Shown here: in pieces, positions 54,347-63,184 of the stretch
How positions within the stretch are numbered: position 1 is the stretch's first letter
Layout of the letters: every line of letters starts with the position of its first letter
Source: Corynebacterium zhongnanshanii
Lineage (GTDB): Bacteria > Actinomycetota > Actinomycetes > Mycobacteriales > Mycobacteriaceae
Direction of reading: 5' to 3'
Length of the DNA: 64,000 nucleotides
Assembly: GCF_014490575.1 (NCBI RefSeq)
Contig: NZ_CP061033.1
Span: forward strand, 1,488,001-1,552,000
Notes under the pieces: model-generated
What the model saw: the letters and a program-made list of their open reading frames with translations, nothing else
What the model was told of the DNA's origin: nothing
Database searches by the model: none
Translations under genes and position numbers: made by a program

Positions 54347-56740
54347 ATGGCACAGTTCCTCTACCGCCTCGGCAGAAGCGCCTACGCACATAAATGGCGC
54401 TTCCTGGCCGCGTGGCTGATCCTCATCATTGGAGTCGGCACCGCTGCGGCCACACTCCAGAAACCCACCGACGACAACTTCACCATCCCCGGCCTGGAAT
54501 CCGTGGACACCATGGAACGCCTGCAAGAGGAGTTCCCGAACGCCCAAGGGCAATCCCTGGACGCGCCCACCGGCACGCTGGTGGTGCGCGCCCCCGACGG
54601 CAAAACCCTGGCCGATGAGTCCGTGGCCAGCACCGTGAACCACCTGCTGGAACAGCTGAAAACCAAGGACTACCTGGCCAACACAGACGAGCTAGTCTCC
54701 CCCGTCATGGCCGCCCAGGGCATGACGCAACAGCTGACCGAAGCCAAAAAAGCCCAAGGGATGCCGGAGGAGCAGATCGCCCAGGACATCGCGGCGCTGT
54801 CCCCGCTCTCCAAAGACCAGCGCATCGGCACCATCTCCGTGACGTTCAACGCGGACAGCAGCGCGGACGTGCCACTGGCGGATAAGGAAGACTTCGCCGC
54901 CACCGTGGAGGCGAACCAGGGCGCCCTCACCGCGGGTTGGTCCGGCAACGCCTTCCAGAACGCAGAGATGGACATGACCTCCGAGCTGATCGGTCTGGCC
55001 GTGGCGGCCATCGTGCTGATCGCCACGTTCGGCGCGTTCGTGGCCGCGGGGCTGCCGCTCGTCACTGCGGTGATCGGCGTGGCGATGGGCACGGGACTGG
55101 TGTTCGCCTCCACCGCGTTCATCGACAGCGTATCCTCCATGACCCCCACCCTGGCCTCCATGATCGGCCTGGCCGTGGGCATCGACTACGCCCTGTTCAT
55201 CCTGGCGCGCTTCCGCAACGAGCTGGTCGCGCACGTGGGCGGGCAGGACTTGAGCCCGAAGGAGCTGGCCGCCAAGCTGAAAACCATCCCCGCGGCCACC
55301 CGCGCGCACCTGGCCGGCCTGGCCGTGGGCAAGGCAGGCTCCGCGGTGGTGTTCGCCGGTCTAACCGTGCTGATCGCGCTGTCCGCGCTGTCCATCATCG
55401 GCATCCCGTTCCTGACCACCATGGCGCTGTCCGCCGCGGTGACCGTGGCGCTGGCCGTGATCATCTCCGTGTCCCTGCTGCCAGCCATCATGAGCTTGCT
55501 AGGCACGAAGCTGTTCGCGGGACGCGCGCCGATCGTGAAGGCACCGGACCCGGAGAACGAAGCGCCCACCATGGGCTTGAAGTGGGTGCGTATGATCCGC
55601 GCACGCCCCTGGATCTTCGCCATCGCCTCCGTGGCTCTGCTGGCCGTGCTAGCCATCCCCGCCACGAACCTGCGCTTGGCCATGCCCACCGACGGCACCA
55701 TGACCAAGGGCTCCCCGAACCGCGTGGCCTACGAGATGACCGAAGAGGGCTTCGGCGCCGGACGCAACGCGCCGATGATCGCGCTGGTGGAGTACGGAGA
55801 CGCCGAGCAGGCCCAAGCCAAACAAGCCGTCCTCACCAAGGCCCTGGAAACCTTCCAGTCCACCGACGGCATCGCCAACGCCCAACTAGCCGCCACCAAC
55901 GGCGACCCCAAGAACCCCCAGGACCTGGGCACCGCCGCGCAGATCATGATCACCCCGAAGTACGGCGCTACCGACGAGCGCGCCGCCGACGTCCTGGACA
56001 ACCTCCGCGCCCACGAGGCCTCCTTCGAAACAAAAACCGGCGGCACCTTCGCCATCACCGGCATCACGCCAATGTTCGAGGACATCTCCCAGCAGCTGCA
56101 GGACGCTCTGATCCCGTACATCTCCATCGTGCTGGTCCTAGCCTTCCTGCTGCTCATGGTTGTGTTCCGCTCCATCTGGGTCCCACTGCTGGCAGCCCTG
56201 GGCTTCGGCCTGTCCGTCGCCGCGACCTTCGGCGTGACCGTGGGCCTGTGGCAAGAGGGCATGCTGGGGCTGATCAACGATCCTCAGCCGCTCGTCTCCT
56301 TCCTGCCCATCATGCTGATCGGCATTGTCTTCGGCCTGGCGATGGACTACCAGGTGTTCCTGGTAACCCGCATGCGCGAGGGCTGGGCGCACGGCAAGAC
56401 CGCCGAAAACGCCACCGCCAACGGCTTCAAGCACGGCGCCCGCGTGGTCACCGCCGCAGCGCTCATCATGATCAGCGTGTTCGCCGCGTTCACCACCCTG
56501 GACCAGCCGTTCATCAAGGTGATGGGATTTGCGCTGGCTGTGGCCGTGTTCTTCGACGCCTTCATCGTCCGCATGGTCCTCATCCCCGCCACCATGTTCC
56601 TGCTGGGTGAGCGCGCCTGGGCGATCCCCCGCTGGCTGGATAAAATCATTCCATCCGTGGACGTGGAAGGTGAGTCCCTGCAGGGATTATCTGAATCCGA
56701 CGCCCAGCCTGCCACCCCCGCAGCCCGCCCTGAAAGCTAA
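54347..56740 (+). CDS. MMPL-family RND transporter
   Basis: 797 residues. RND/MMPL topology with an N-terminal helix (WRFLAAWLILIIGVGTA), a periplasmic domain, five helices with MIGLAVGIDYALFILARFRNEL, a second periplasmic domain, and five more helices with GIVFGLAMDYQVFLVTRMREG. The two Asp-Tyr pairs (GIDYA and AMDYQ) are the proton-relay residues of MmpL proteins. The length is shorter than MmpL3-type. It may export a lipid or a drug. The TetR gene 9 bp downstream suggests inducible efflux. AAGGAC precedes the ATG. Confidence 0.85.
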   Translation: MAQFLYRLGRSAYAHKWRFLAAWLILIIGVGTAAATLQKPTDDNFTIPGLESVDTMERLQEEFPNAQGQSLDAPTGTLVVRAPDGKTLADESVASTVNHLLEQLKTKDYLANTDELVSPVMAAQGMTQQLTEAKKAQGMPEEQIAQDIAALSPLSKDQRIGTISVTFNADSSADVPLADKEDFAATVEANQGALTAGWSGNAFQNAEMDMTSELIGLAVAAIVLIATFGAFVAAGLPLVTAVIGVAMGTGLVFASTAFIDSVSSMTPTLASMIGLAVGIDYALFILARFRNELVAHVGGQDLSPKELAAKLKTIPAATRAHLAGLAVGKAGSAVVFAGLTVLIALSALSIIGIPFLTTMALSAAVTVALAVIISVSLLPAIMSLLGTKLFAGRAPIVKAPDPENEAPTMGLKWVRMIRARPWIFAIASVALLAVLAIPATNLRLAMPTDGTMTKGSPNRVAYEMTEEGFGAGRNAPMIALVEYGDAEQAQAKQAVLTKALETFQSTDGIANAQLAATNGDPKNPQDLGTAAQIMITPKYGATDERAADVLDNLRAHEASFETKTGGTFAITGITPMFEDISQQLQDALIPYISIVLVLAFLLLMVVFRSIWVPLLAALGFGLSVAATFGVTVGLWQEGMLGLINDPQPLVSFLPIMLIGIVFGLAMDYQVFLVTRMREGWAHGKTAENATANGFKHGARVVTAAALIMISVFAAFTTLDQPFIKVMGFALAVAVFFDAFIVRMVLIPATMFLLGERAWAIPRWLDKIIPSVDVEGESLQGLSESDAQPATPAARPES

Positions 56741-56749
56741 GGTGTTGTG

Positions 56750-57418
56750 ATGGATTCGCCCTCTCAGCCCCAGCCCACCGTGGGCCTTCGGGAACGCAAA
56801 AAGGCAGAGACGAAGGATCGGATCGCGCGCGCGGCCGTGGAGAAGTTCGTCACCCTCGGCTCCGAGGGTGCCACCATCGGAGCCATCGCAGAGGCGGCCA
56901 CTGTCTCCCCGCGCACGTTCCACAACTATTTCCACCACCGCGAGGATGCCCTGATTCACTTCTGCGTGAACTACGTGGCCCAGGTGACGGACGCGATCCG
57001 CGCCATGCCCGCGGACCACGATCCGATCATGGCCCTGGAGTCCTATATCGAGGAGTTCATGGCCCGGCCCGCCGATGATCTGCGCGGCTGGTCCACGCTC
57101 TCCCGGGTGGGAAACCATCTGGCCTCCTACTATCAGGGGTTGATGGAATCCCCCGCAGGGGCGTCGGGCTCCATGACGGAATCGGAGCACCCACAGGGAC
57201 TCGCCATGCTACGTCCCCTCGTGGCGGCGCTGCAGGAACGCAGCAACGGTACGCTGCCCGAGTTCCAGGGATACCTGCTGCTGACCTTCGCCATGAGCAT
57301 CACGGACACGGTGCAGGGCATGCGCTACCTGGACCCCAGCATTGACGCTGCCGCCACCGCGCGTTTCATTCACGACGGATTCAATAGCCTCCGCGAGGGC
57401 TTTCACTTTAGGAAATAG
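56750..57418 (+). CDS. TetR-family regulator of the MMPL gene
   Basis: 222 residues from ATG 56750, with AAGG 7 bp upstream; a GTG one codon earlier is possible. A TetR helix-turn-helix lies at about 25-65 (GATIGAIAEAATVSPRTFHNYFHHREDALI). The C-terminal ligand domain is not assigned. Nine bp behind the MMPL gene, so co-transcribed and likely its local repressor. A large hairpin follows at 57441. Confidence 0.78.
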   Translation: MDSPSQPQPTVGLRERKKAETKDRIARAAVEKFVTLGSEGATIGAIAEAATVSPRTFHNYFHHREDALIHFCVNYVAQVTDAIRAMPADHDPIMALESYIEEFMARPADDLRGWSTLSRVGNHLASYYQGLMESPAGASGSMTESEHPQGLAMLRPLVAALQERSNGTLPEFQGYLLLTFAMSITDTVQGMRYLDPSIDAAATARFIHDGFNSLREGFHFRK

Positions 57419-57440
57419 CCTTTCACGCCTGTGATGCACC

Positions 57441-57490
57441 TGTCCCCCGGGAGTTGCCCGATTTCCACAATCGGCAGCCCCCGGGGGACA
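57441..57490 (+). other. Nested hairpin upstream of pnuC
   Basis: Outer perfect 11-bp stem TGTCCCCCGGG (57441-57451)/CCCGGGGGACA (57480-57490), inner stem CCGATT/AATCGG with loop TCCAC. It ends 11 bp before the pnuC start. It may terminate the TetR transcript or control pnuC translation, since GGGGGA is buried in the 3' arm. Confidence 0.5.
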
Positions 57491-57501
57491 ATGTGTGAGT
57501 T

Positions 57502-58227
57502 ATGGAGACAGACTCACTCTTCCTCACGCTGCTCAACGCCACCGCCTACGTGGGTGGGGTGCCCATCCTGTGGCGCGAGATCATCGGCAACGCCTTCGGC
57601 CTCGCCTCCGCGATCGGCGGCATGCGGCGCGTGGTGTGGGCCTGGCCCGTGGGCATCGTGGGCAACATCCTGCTGTTCACGGTCTTCATGGGCGGGCTGT
57701 TCCACACGCCCCAGGACCTTGACCTTTACGGGCAGGCCGGGCGGCAGGTGATGTTCCTGATCGTCTCCGTGTACGGATGGTGGCGCTGGTCCAGCGCGAA
57801 ACGGCGCGGCATGCGGGAATCACACACCACGGACCCCAGCCGCTCGATTGTCTCCGAACCCGCGGAATCCACCGCCGCCGTGCAGCCCCGGTGGGCCAGC
57901 ACGTCCCAGCGCATCGGGATGCTGGTCTTCGCGGTGGTGTGCACATGCGTGTGCGCGGTGGTGTTCCAGGCGTTGGGAAGCTGGGGGCCGTGGGCCGACG
58001 CCTGGATTTTCACCGGCTCCATCCTCGCCACCTACGGCATGGCGCGCGGCTGGACGGAGTTCTGGCTGGTGTGGATCGCGGTGGACATTGTGGGAGTGCC
58101 GCTGCTGCTCACGGCCGGCTACTACCCGTCCGCGGCGCTGTATGTGGTCTACGGGGCCTTCGTGGTGTGGGGGTTTGTGGTGTGGTTGCGGGTGCAGAAG
58201 CGCGCGCCCGAGGCGGCCGGCGCTTAG
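57502..58227 (+). CDS. pnuC: PnuC-type nicotinamide riboside transporter
   Basis: 241 residues. Seven or eight transmembrane helices. GNAFGLASAIGGMRRVVWAWPVGIVGNILLF and SVYGWWRW match the PnuC core. The C-terminal half contains DIVGVPLLLTAGYYPSAALYVVYGAFVVWGFVVW. An unusually long cytoplasmic loop (about 95-135) carries Ser/Thr/Arg residues. It imports nicotinamide riboside or a related vitamin for NAD synthesis. The upstream hairpin suggests regulation. Other members of this superfamily (PnuT, RibM) use different substrates, so specificity is inferred. Confidence 0.8.
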   Translation: METDSLFLTLLNATAYVGGVPILWREIIGNAFGLASAIGGMRRVVWAWPVGIVGNILLFTVFMGGLFHTPQDLDLYGQAGRQVMFLIVSVYGWWRWSSAKRRGMRESHTTDPSRSIVSEPAESTAAVQPRWASTSQRIGMLVFAVVCTCVCAVVFQALGSWGPWADAWIFTGSILATYGMARGWTEFWLVWIAVDIVGVPLLLTAGYYPSAALYVVYGAFVVWGFVVWLRVQKRAPEAAGA

Positions 58228-58260
58228 GCTGCGTGGCCCGGCGGCGCTTAGGCTAGCACG

Positions 58261-59307
58261 TCAGTCCAGTAGCTCCCGCCACGCCGCAGCATCCACCGCT
58301 GAGGACTCCGCCGGATCAAACGTCGCGGTCCGGTCCTTGTCCACCAGCACAGCCCGCACGCCCTCGGCGAAGTTCGGCTGGTGCCGCAGCGCGGTCCCCA
58401 CGGTTAGCTCGTTGCGCAGCGCCGTATCCACATCCACGGCCGCCGCGCGCTCAAACATCTCAAAGCCCGCCACCTGGCTGGTCGGGTTCGCCGAGTCCAG
58501 CTGGTCCTTCAGCGCGCTGCGGAACTCCTCGCTCAGCTCAGTGTTGCTTACGCCGTCGCGCAGCGCGGCTTCCACGTCCACCCACGAGTCATGAGACAAC
58601 GCTTCCCGGATAAAGTCCGCGTGGCTCGCCAACTGACTCTCGCCCGCCTCCTCCACCGGCAGGGTTCGGCGTTGCAGCACCTGCTCAATGTCGTCCTCGC
58701 GAAGCTCCTCCACAATCGACGCCGGGTTCTCCACCAAATGAGTTCCCAACCCCGTCCACAGCATGTCCGCGGGGCTCAAACGCCATCCGGTCAGCCCGAT
58801 GAACTCCCCGATTTCCTTGCCCACGGGCAGGTGCGTCAGCACGTGCGACATCCCGACGTCGGGCACAAATCCAATTGCTGCCTCCGGCATCGCACCCAGC
58901 GTGGTGCTGGTGACCAGGCGGTGGGATCCGTGCGCGGAGATTCCGAAGCCGCCGCCCATCACCACCCCATTGAGCAGGGCAACCAGGGGCTTCGGGAAGG
59001 ACGCCATGCGGGAGTTCAGACGGTACTCTTCCTCAAAGAAGGTATTGCCGGCCTCGAAGTCGCCGTCCAGGTCCCGCTCCCGGACCCAACGGACGTCCCC
59101 TCCCGCGCAGAAGGCGCGCTCCGTGCTGGAGGCGATGACGATCACGTCGACGGAGCTGTCCTGTTCGAAAAGATCCAACGCCTGATCAATACCACGGATC
59201 ATGTCTACCGTCAGACTGTTGAGGGCCTTGCTCCTGTTGAGTTCAATAACGCCACACCGGCCCTGTGTGAATGCCCTGAAGTCATCGTGAGTAATCATGC
59301 CTTCCAT
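58261..59307 (-). CDS. Enoyl-CoA hydratase/isomerase family, 3-hydroxyisobutyryl-CoA hydrolase-like
   Basis: 348 residues from ATG 59307; an ATG three codons later is an alternative. Crotonase core with oxyanion loops AFCAGGDVRWV and GVVMGGGFGISAHGSHRLV. LGAMPEAAIGFVPDVGMSHVL with the catalytic Glu is typical of HIBYL-CoA hydrolase, as is the C-terminal region of about 150 residues. It would act in valine catabolism, but no other valine genes are near. Confidence 0.78.
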   Translation of the reverse strand: MEGMITHDDFRAFTQGRCGVIELNRSKALNSLTVDMIRGIDQALDLFEQDSSVDVIVIASSTERAFCAGGDVRWVRERDLDGDFEAGNTFFEEEYRLNSRMASFPKPLVALLNGVVMGGGFGISAHGSHRLVTSTTLGAMPEAAIGFVPDVGMSHVLTHLPVGKEIGEFIGLTGWRLSPADMLWTGLGTHLVENPASIVEELREDDIEQVLQRRTLPVEEAGESQLASHADFIREALSHDSWVDVEAALRDGVSNTELSEEFRSALKDQLDSANPTSQVAGFEMFERAAAVDVDTALRNELTVGTALRHQPNFAEGVRAVLVDKDRTATFDPAESSAVDAAAWRELLD

Positions 59308-59344
59308 GGTGGCACACTCACGATGTTCGGGCAGCAAAAATAGA

Positions 59345-60223
59345 CTATTTCTGCTCGGACTTCTTGGCCTTCTTGGACTTCTTAGAGCTCTTAGTCTTCT
59401 TAGACTTCTTCGGCTTCTTCTCTAGCGCCGCGGCGGCATCCGGAACATAACGGAAGCTGGTGCGCGCTGGACGCTCATACTTATCGTCCTTGTTCTCCGG
59501 GCGCTCGGGGATCGACGGAACATTCTTCTCCACGTATTCCCACGGGATGGTGTTCAACAGGTGGTTGATCACGTTGATGCGGGAGCGCTTCTTGTCCTCG
59601 GACTCCACCGTGTACCACGGGGCGGACGGGATGTCCGTGTGCACGAACATCTCGTCCTTCGCACGCGAGTAGTCCTCCCACCGGGTGATGGACTGCAGGT
59701 CCATGGGGGACAGCTTCCACTGGCGCAGCGGATCGGATTGGCGGGACTTGAAGCGCTTGATCTGCTCCTCGTCGGACACGGAGAACCAGTACTTCCGCAG
59801 GATGATGCCATCTTCCACCAGCAAACGCTCGAAGATGGGAGCCTGGTGAAGGAAACGGCGGTATTCCTGGGTGGTGCAGAAGCCCATCACACGCTCCACA
59901 CCAGCGCGGTTGTACCAGGAGCGGTCGAAGATCACGATCTCGCCCGCAGTTGGAAGCTTTTCAATGTAGCGCTGGAAGTACCACTGCCCCTGCTCCCGAG
60001 AGTTCGGGGCGGGCAGCGCTTCCACGCGGCAGGTTCGTGGGTTGAGGTATTGGGTGATGCGCTTGATGGCGGATCCCTTACCCGCAGCGTCGCGGCCCTC
60101 CATCACGATGACCACACGCGCTCCGGTCTTCACGACCCACTGCTGGAGTTCTACAAGCTCGGCTTGAAGGCGTTCAAGCTCTTTTTCATACTTTGCTTTG
60201 TCTAGTTTCGCAGGCTTGCTCAT
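59345..60223 (-). CDS. ppk2: Polyphosphate kinase 2
   Basis: 292 residues from ATG 60223. Walker A MEGRDAAGKGSAIKRI, then FDRSWYNRAGVERVMGFCT and the lid region IKRFKSRQSDPLRQWKLSPMDL. It transfers phosphate between polyphosphate and nucleotides. The last ~25 residues form a Lys/Ser-rich tail (KKSKKTKSSKKSKKAKKSEQK), which may bind polyphosphate. A Ppx/GppA gene lies in the same window at 1.2 kb, but not in the same operon. Divergent from the 6-TM gene. Confidence 0.9.
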   Translation of the reverse strand: MSKPAKLDKAKYEKELERLQAELVELQQWVVKTGARVVIVMEGRDAAGKGSAIKRITQYLNPRTCRVEALPAPNSREQGQWYFQRYIEKLPTAGEIVIFDRSWYNRAGVERVMGFCTTQEYRRFLHQAPIFERLLVEDGIILRKYWFSVSDEEQIKRFKSRQSDPLRQWKLSPMDLQSITRWEDYSRAKDEMFVHTDIPSAPWYTVESEDKKRSRINVINHLLNTIPWEYVEKNVPSIPERPENKDDKYERPARTSFRYVPDAAAALEKKPKKSKKTKSSKKSKKAKKSEQK

Positions 60224-60256
60224 ACTTCTCACTGTATTCCACCCGGGGATTCTCTC

Positions 60257-60306
60257 CAATCCGGTCGGCCTCGCGTATTCTCAATCCGGCTCACCTCGCG
60301 TATTCT
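60257..60306. repeat. 25-bp tandem repeat in the divergent ppk2 promoter region
   Basis: Two adjacent units CAATCCGG(TCGG or CTCA)CCTCGCGTATTCT. Each ends in TATTCT, a -10-like hexamer (60276-60281 and 60301-60306) reading to the right. The second is only 8 bp before the ATG of the membrane gene. Confidence 0.65.
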
Positions 60307-60314
60307 TTTTAGCG

Positions 60315-60950
60315 ATGAACCTTTCCCTCCTCGGTGCGGTAGCCCCCTTCGCACTCATCGATTCCCTCAACCTTCTGCTGTTTGCCTTCATATTCCTGCT
60401 GAGGGTGACTCATGGAGACCAACGGAATAGGTTTGTGGGGCAAGCCTCGCTGGTTCTCTGCGCCGACTACCTGGGCATACTTGCGGCGTGCGGGGTGATC
60501 CTCTCACTTCTTCACGTCAGTGCGATTGATCCCGCAGTGGTTTTGGAATCTGCTTTCTTTGGCCTGGCTTTTATCGCATTGGGGCTTGTGGCGTTGTACG
60601 GAACCTGGAAAGGGAAATCCATCCTGGCCGGCGCGCGAAAGCTTTTGGGGTCCTTTTCCCGCAATATTGTCGCGCTTCTTGGCCTCGGGTTTCTTACCGG
60701 ACTGATCCAATCCTTGACGTCCCTGCCTTTCTGGGGCGGCATCATGTATGCGCTGGGCAACGAGGAGGAGTTGCAGGCCCACTACTTCTCGCTGGCGTAT
60801 TCAAGCCTGGCGATCTCAACCCCACTCGTCCTATTTATTGCGGTGGCAGCGATGAAGCCGCTGCCTGAACGTGTGCTCCAACGCCACGAGCGCACGTGCA
60901 ATTGGGCCATCGCCATTCTTCTCACGCTCTTGGGCGTGATGCACCTGTAA
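60315..60950 (+). CDS. Six-helix membrane protein, family uncertain
   Basis: 211 residues. Six transmembrane helices, reminiscent of LysE/GAP-type or cytochrome-biogenesis-type proteins, with a central cytoplasmic loop (WKGKSILAGARKLLG). FALIDSLNLLLFAFIFLLRV near the start and GIMYALGNEEELQAHYFSLA in the middle are distinctive. No ribosome site precedes the ATG, while TATTCT lies 8 bp upstream, which fits a leaderless mRNA. Its stop lies in an inverted repeat shared with the convergent gene region. Confidence 0.6.
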   Translation: MNLSLLGAVAPFALIDSLNLLLFAFIFLLRVTHGDQRNRFVGQASLVLCADYLGILAACGVILSLLHVSAIDPAVVLESAFFGLAFIALGLVALYGTWKGKSILAGARKLLGSFSRNIVALLGLGFLTGLIQSLTSLPFWGGIMYALGNEEELQAHYFSLAYSSLAISTPLVLFIAVAAMKPLPERVLQRHERTCNWAIAILLTLLGVMHL

Positions 60951-60974
60951 GTCAGCGTTCGCCGGCTTACAGGT
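60943..60974. terminator. Inverted repeat over a stop codon, between convergent genes
   Basis: ACCTGTAAG (60943-60951) and CTTACAGGT (60966-60974) are exact complements around 14 nt. The left arm contains the stop TAA of the 6-TM gene. The right arm ends 15 bp before the monooxygenase end. Confidence 0.5.
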
Positions 60975-60988
60975 AAGGCAGACAGTGC

Positions 60989-61309
60989 TTAGACCTGGAA
61001 CTCCGCCATGCGGTCCCACTCGGTCTTTCCTTCGATGGTGGTGTTGATGATCTCCGGGGTCTCCAGAAGAAGCTTCGGCAGATCCACGCACGCCTTCTTG
61101 AAGTGGTCCGATTCCACGTGGGCTACGTCGTGACCGTCCTTGAAAGCCTCAGACAGCAGGTACTCGTTAGGGTTTTCCTCCGAGCGGTACCAGTTAAACC
61201 ACAGGCATCCCTCTTCGGCGCGAGTTGCCTCAGTGAACTCGGTGACCTGCTGGCGGAAAGTATCGACGAACTCGGGCTTGGGCAGGAACTTCACGTTAAT
61301 CAAAATCAT
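60989..61309 (-). CDS. Antibiotic biosynthesis monooxygenase-type (ABM) protein, putative quinol monooxygenase
   Basis: 106 residues. The dimeric alpha-beta barrel signature: MILINVKFLPKPEFVDTFRQQVTEFTEATRAEEGCLWFNWYRS, then EYLLSEAFKDGHDVAHVESDHF with the conserved His, typical of YgiN/ABM-like proteins. No cofactor site is expected. It may oxidise a quinol or detoxify reactive aromatic compounds. Stands alone on its strand. Confidence 0.78.
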   Translation of the reverse strand: MILINVKFLPKPEFVDTFRQQVTEFTEATRAEEGCLWFNWYRSEENPNEYLLSEAFKDGHDVAHVESDHFKKACVDLPKLLLETPEIINTTIEGKTEWDRMAEFQV

Positions 61310-61341
61310 GCGTCCCAGCCTAACGATCCTCCAGCTCGGCT

Positions 61342-61368
61342 GCCAGCATGCGTGAGACGCACGCTGGC
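61342..61368 (-). terminator. Hairpin after the alpha/beta hydrolase gene
   Basis: GCCAGCATGCGT and ACGCACGCTGGC pair at 11 of 12 positions around GAG. It starts at the hydrolase stop codon. No T run. Confidence 0.4.
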
Positions 61369-63182
61369 TATGGCTGCTTCACACCCACTTCTTTTTCCGG
61401 CCCCTGGTGAGCCATCGCAGCGTTGAGCTCCGCCTCCAGGCGATCCCGGCGCGCTTCAGTAAAGCCCTCGCCACCCACCAGAGCCATGAGCCCCGACAGC
61501 ACCGAGTTTCCATAGTTGTGCCCGTGCCCGTTCGGCACATTGGCCGCCACAGGCAGGTCCAGGGTGACCTGCCAGAAGGTCACGAACGGCATCCAGTGCA
61601 TGGACGCGGAGCGGTCAAACCCAGGGGGTTCCTTCAGCCAATCCGGCTCCTCAAACAGCAGCCGCGGCGACCACCACACCACCGGATCCGAGGGGTGCTG
61701 GATAAACAGCACGCGCGGGAAGCGCCACCCATGTGGGCTCTCTAGCGCTGGGTCTTCCTTCGGCCACTGCCAGATCTCGTCCTCATTCTGGGCAAAGCGC
61801 ACGCTCAAACCGCCGGCATATTCCGGGCTCACCTCTGGCGAACCGGGATCCCTGCGGTCCACGAAGTCCCGCCATAGCGTGTTGGAGTTCGGCGGGCCCA
61901 GCCACAGCACCCCGTCCACGGAGGAGACGATGTCCCGCAAGCCCGAAAACGCGCCGGCCCCCGCCGAGGTGCCCAGGGACTCGCCATAGACATACAACTT
62001 CGGGCGGTCATTCTCTGGGAGCGTTTGCCACCAGTCCACCACTGCCGTCACCAAGGCGGCGCCGGCTTCCTCCACGCGCTCCCGGTCGGCGAGCAACTGC
62101 ACCACGCTGGGAAGGTAGGAGTACTGGGCAGAGGCAATGGCGGAGTCACCATCGAAAAGGAGCTCGAAGGCCTGCGCTGCCGTGGGGTTCACCCAGCCCG
62201 TTCCCGTGGCAGGGGCAACCATCAAGGCCTTGCGGTGTGCCGCCCCCGTGCGTTCCAGTTCCCGGACCACGGACTGGGCCCGTTCCTCGTCGTCCTTGCC
62301 GGCCTTCAGGCCCGCGTACACCCGGATGGGTTCTTTCGAGGGCCGTCCGGTGAGCTCCTCCAGTTCATCCTTATACAGGCCCAGAGATGTAAACCGGGTG
62401 CCGTAACCGCCCAGGTCCTCCCACGCATTTTCCGACGCTGTGCTGCCCGAACGCTCCGGAACCGTCGGCCGCTCCAGATCCTCCCGGATCTGTTGATCCT
62501 TGAGGGAAAACACGCGCTCAGCACCGCCCACAATCGCACCGGGCAGCACGGAATCCACCAGGACCAACACCAGCACGAACGCCACGATCCAGGCGTAGAT
62601 CTGGCTTCCCTTCTCCCCCAGCTTGGAACCCACGCGGCTGCGCTGCAGGCGATCCACCAGCTTCAAGAATCCCTTGCCCACCAGCACCAGCAGAGCCCAC
62701 AGGCCTAGTCCTACCGGTAGTATCAACAGGAACTGCCCGGCGCTATAGGCCTCGGCATCCGTCAGTGCCGCGACCTCCTGTTGCCAGTGCACGGCAAACA
62801 GCGACCACAGAATCAGGGCTACAACTACCAGTAGTACTAAAACCGCCTCGGCGATGGTCTTCAGTTTTGTGACGGCCTCGTCGGACGGGCGCTTCGGCGT
62901 CGAATATCGGGACAACCACGCAGCACCCGCATCAAATCCCCGCTCAGCCACACCCTTGAACTCCTCCAGGCGGGGTTCCATGCGACGCTCCAGCCAAGAG
63001 TTCCACACCCAATGCACAAACACACCCACGGCATAGCCCGTCCCCGCGGACAAGCCCGCGCACACCCCCTGGAACAGCCAATCACGCGGCAGAATAGACG
63101 GGGTCAGCGACAGGGCAAACATCAGCGCACCGACCAGCAGGCCCACAGAATCGACGTGCGCCTCCCACTTATCACGCGCCAT
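61368..63182 (-). CDS. Membrane-anchored alpha/beta hydrolase (DUF2235-unrelated; PF10081-type)
   Basis: 604 residues. The first ~230 residues hold four to five transmembrane helices, with the family N-terminal domain (LPRDWLFQGVCAGLSAGTGYAVG). The C-terminal half is an alpha/beta hydrolase with nucleophile elbow YVYGESLGTSAGAG and catalytic-triad region WFVTFWQVTLDLPVAANVPNGHGHNYG-like (Asp, His). Family members are actinobacterial membrane esterases of unknown substrate. Complete, with adjacent ABC-F gene 2 bp upstream on the same strand. Confidence 0.75.
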   Translation of the reverse strand: MARDKWEAHVDSVGLLVGALMFALSLTPSILPRDWLFQGVCAGLSAGTGYAVGVFVHWVWNSWLERRMEPRLEEFKGVAERGFDAGAAWLSRYSTPKRPSDEAVTKLKTIAEAVLVLLVVVALILWSLFAVHWQQEVAALTDAEAYSAGQFLLILPVGLGLWALLVLVGKGFLKLVDRLQRSRVGSKLGEKGSQIYAWIVAFVLVLVLVDSVLPGAIVGGAERVFSLKDQQIREDLERPTVPERSGSTASENAWEDLGGYGTRFTSLGLYKDELEELTGRPSKEPIRVYAGLKAGKDDEERAQSVVRELERTGAAHRKALMVAPATGTGWVNPTAAQAFELLFDGDSAIASAQYSYLPSVVQLLADRERVEEAGAALVTAVVDWWQTLPENDRPKLYVYGESLGTSAGAGAFSGLRDIVSSVDGVLWLGPPNSNTLWRDFVDRRDPGSPEVSPEYAGGLSVRFAQNEDEIWQWPKEDPALESPHGWRFPRVLFIQHPSDPVVWWSPRLLFEEPDWLKEPPGFDRSASMHWMPFVTFWQVTLDLPVAANVPNGHGHNYGNSVLSGLMALVGGEGFTEARRDRLEAELNAAMAHQGPEKEVGVKQP

Positions 63183-63184
63183 CG

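Noticed and set aside
57431..57751. 106-codon frame overlapping the start of pnuC
   Set aside because: Different frame from pnuC, Ser/Pro/Arg-rich, and it runs through the hairpin.
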